NCBI GenBank assembly: GCA_020050955.1
Contig: JAGVJT010000178.1
Span: 1-5,445, forward strand
Source of the DNA: Legionellales bacterium
GTDB lineage: Bacteria; Pseudomonadota; Gammaproteobacteria; Legionellales; Legionellaceae
Direction: 5' to 3'
Length of the DNA stretch: 5,445 nucleotides
Shown here: piece by piece, positions 5,343 to 5,445 of the stretch
How the letters are laid out: every line of letters starts with the position of its first letter
Numbering within the stretch: the first letter of the stretch is position 1
Notes under the pieces: model-generated
Databases searched by the model: none
What the model saw: only the letters and a program-made list of their open reading frames with translations
Told to the model about the DNA's origin: nothing
Program-made: the position numbers and the translations under genes

Positions 5343-5445
5343 TGAACACAAAAACAAAATGGTGGTTGGATTTACTCAAAAATATAACGTCGATCGTTTG
5401 GTTTATTTTGAGGCTTGTCCTGATATTGTGGCGGCTATAGCCAGA
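5341..5445 (+). pseudogene. GIY-YIG nuclease-like protein, partial frame fused to the IS66 remnant
   Basis: A frame different from the IS66 frame is open from the junction to the end of the window. It reads YEHKNKMVVGFTQKYNVDRL followed by VYFEACPDIVAAIAR. This strongly resembles the second half of small single-domain GIY-YIG proteins (UPF0213/YhbQ-like), where YEHKNK(x)VxGFTxKYNVDxLVYYE is followed by an AIxREK helix holding the metal-binding Glu. That Glu would fall just beyond the window end. The GIY...YIG strands and catalytic Arg, which should lie upstream, are replaced by IS66 sequence. The gene therefore appears to have lost its 5' half. An ATG at 5359 is in frame, but a product from it would lack the active site. 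Confidence 0.75.

Overview
The window looks like chromosomal DNA of a gammaproteobacterium, moderately AT-rich by eye. AroK, DnaQ and the DegQ-type protease fragment all follow the enterobacterial-type sequences closely. A Legionella/Coxiella-like (Legionellales) origin is my guess. It rests on an orphan helical protein whose C-terminus looks like a Dot/Icm export signal, and on the divergent OprO/P-type porin. It is not proven here. All intact genes whose ends are visible use TAA as stop.

Layout: (1) 1-660 (+) is the 3' part of a degQ/degP-type periplasmic protease gene carrying two PDZ domains. (2) 661-907 is non-coding and rich in inverted and direct repeats, probably a decayed dispersed intergenic repeat, between convergent genes. 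(3) 908-1435 (-) is aroK, shikimate kinase, without aroB beside it. (4) 1436-1703 is the divergent spacer. It holds the ribosome binding sites of both flanking genes and a short GC-rich hairpin; I see no convincing promoter. (5) 1704-2627 (+) is an unrecognised 307-aa protein with a C-terminal glutamate block and aromatic tail. (6) 2632-3312 (-) is dnaQ, the proofreading exonuclease of DNA polymerase III, meeting gene (5) tail to tail with 4 bp between stop codons. (7) 3313-3478 is a divergent control region with a perfect -10 for dnaQ and an extended -10 plus a small dyad facing the porin. (8) 3479-5053 (+) is a full-length OprO/OprP-type outer-membrane porin gene interrupted by one in-frame TAA at codon 73. 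(9) 5053-5108 is a hairpin region. (10) 5138-5342 is an IS66-family transposase 3' remnant with its own internal stop. (11) 5341-5445 is an open, partial GIY-YIG nuclease-like reading frame fused out of frame to that remnant.

The genes do not form one pathway. They are single housekeeping genes (envelope protein quality control, aromatic biosynthesis, replication fidelity) next to accessory and decaying material. The points most worth a second look are the single stop in an otherwise intact porin, a perfect 20-bp palindrome inside its signal-peptide code, the putative secreted effector, and the IS66/GIY-YIG junction. I found no tRNA, rRNA or CRISPR array, and no convincing new multi-gene system.
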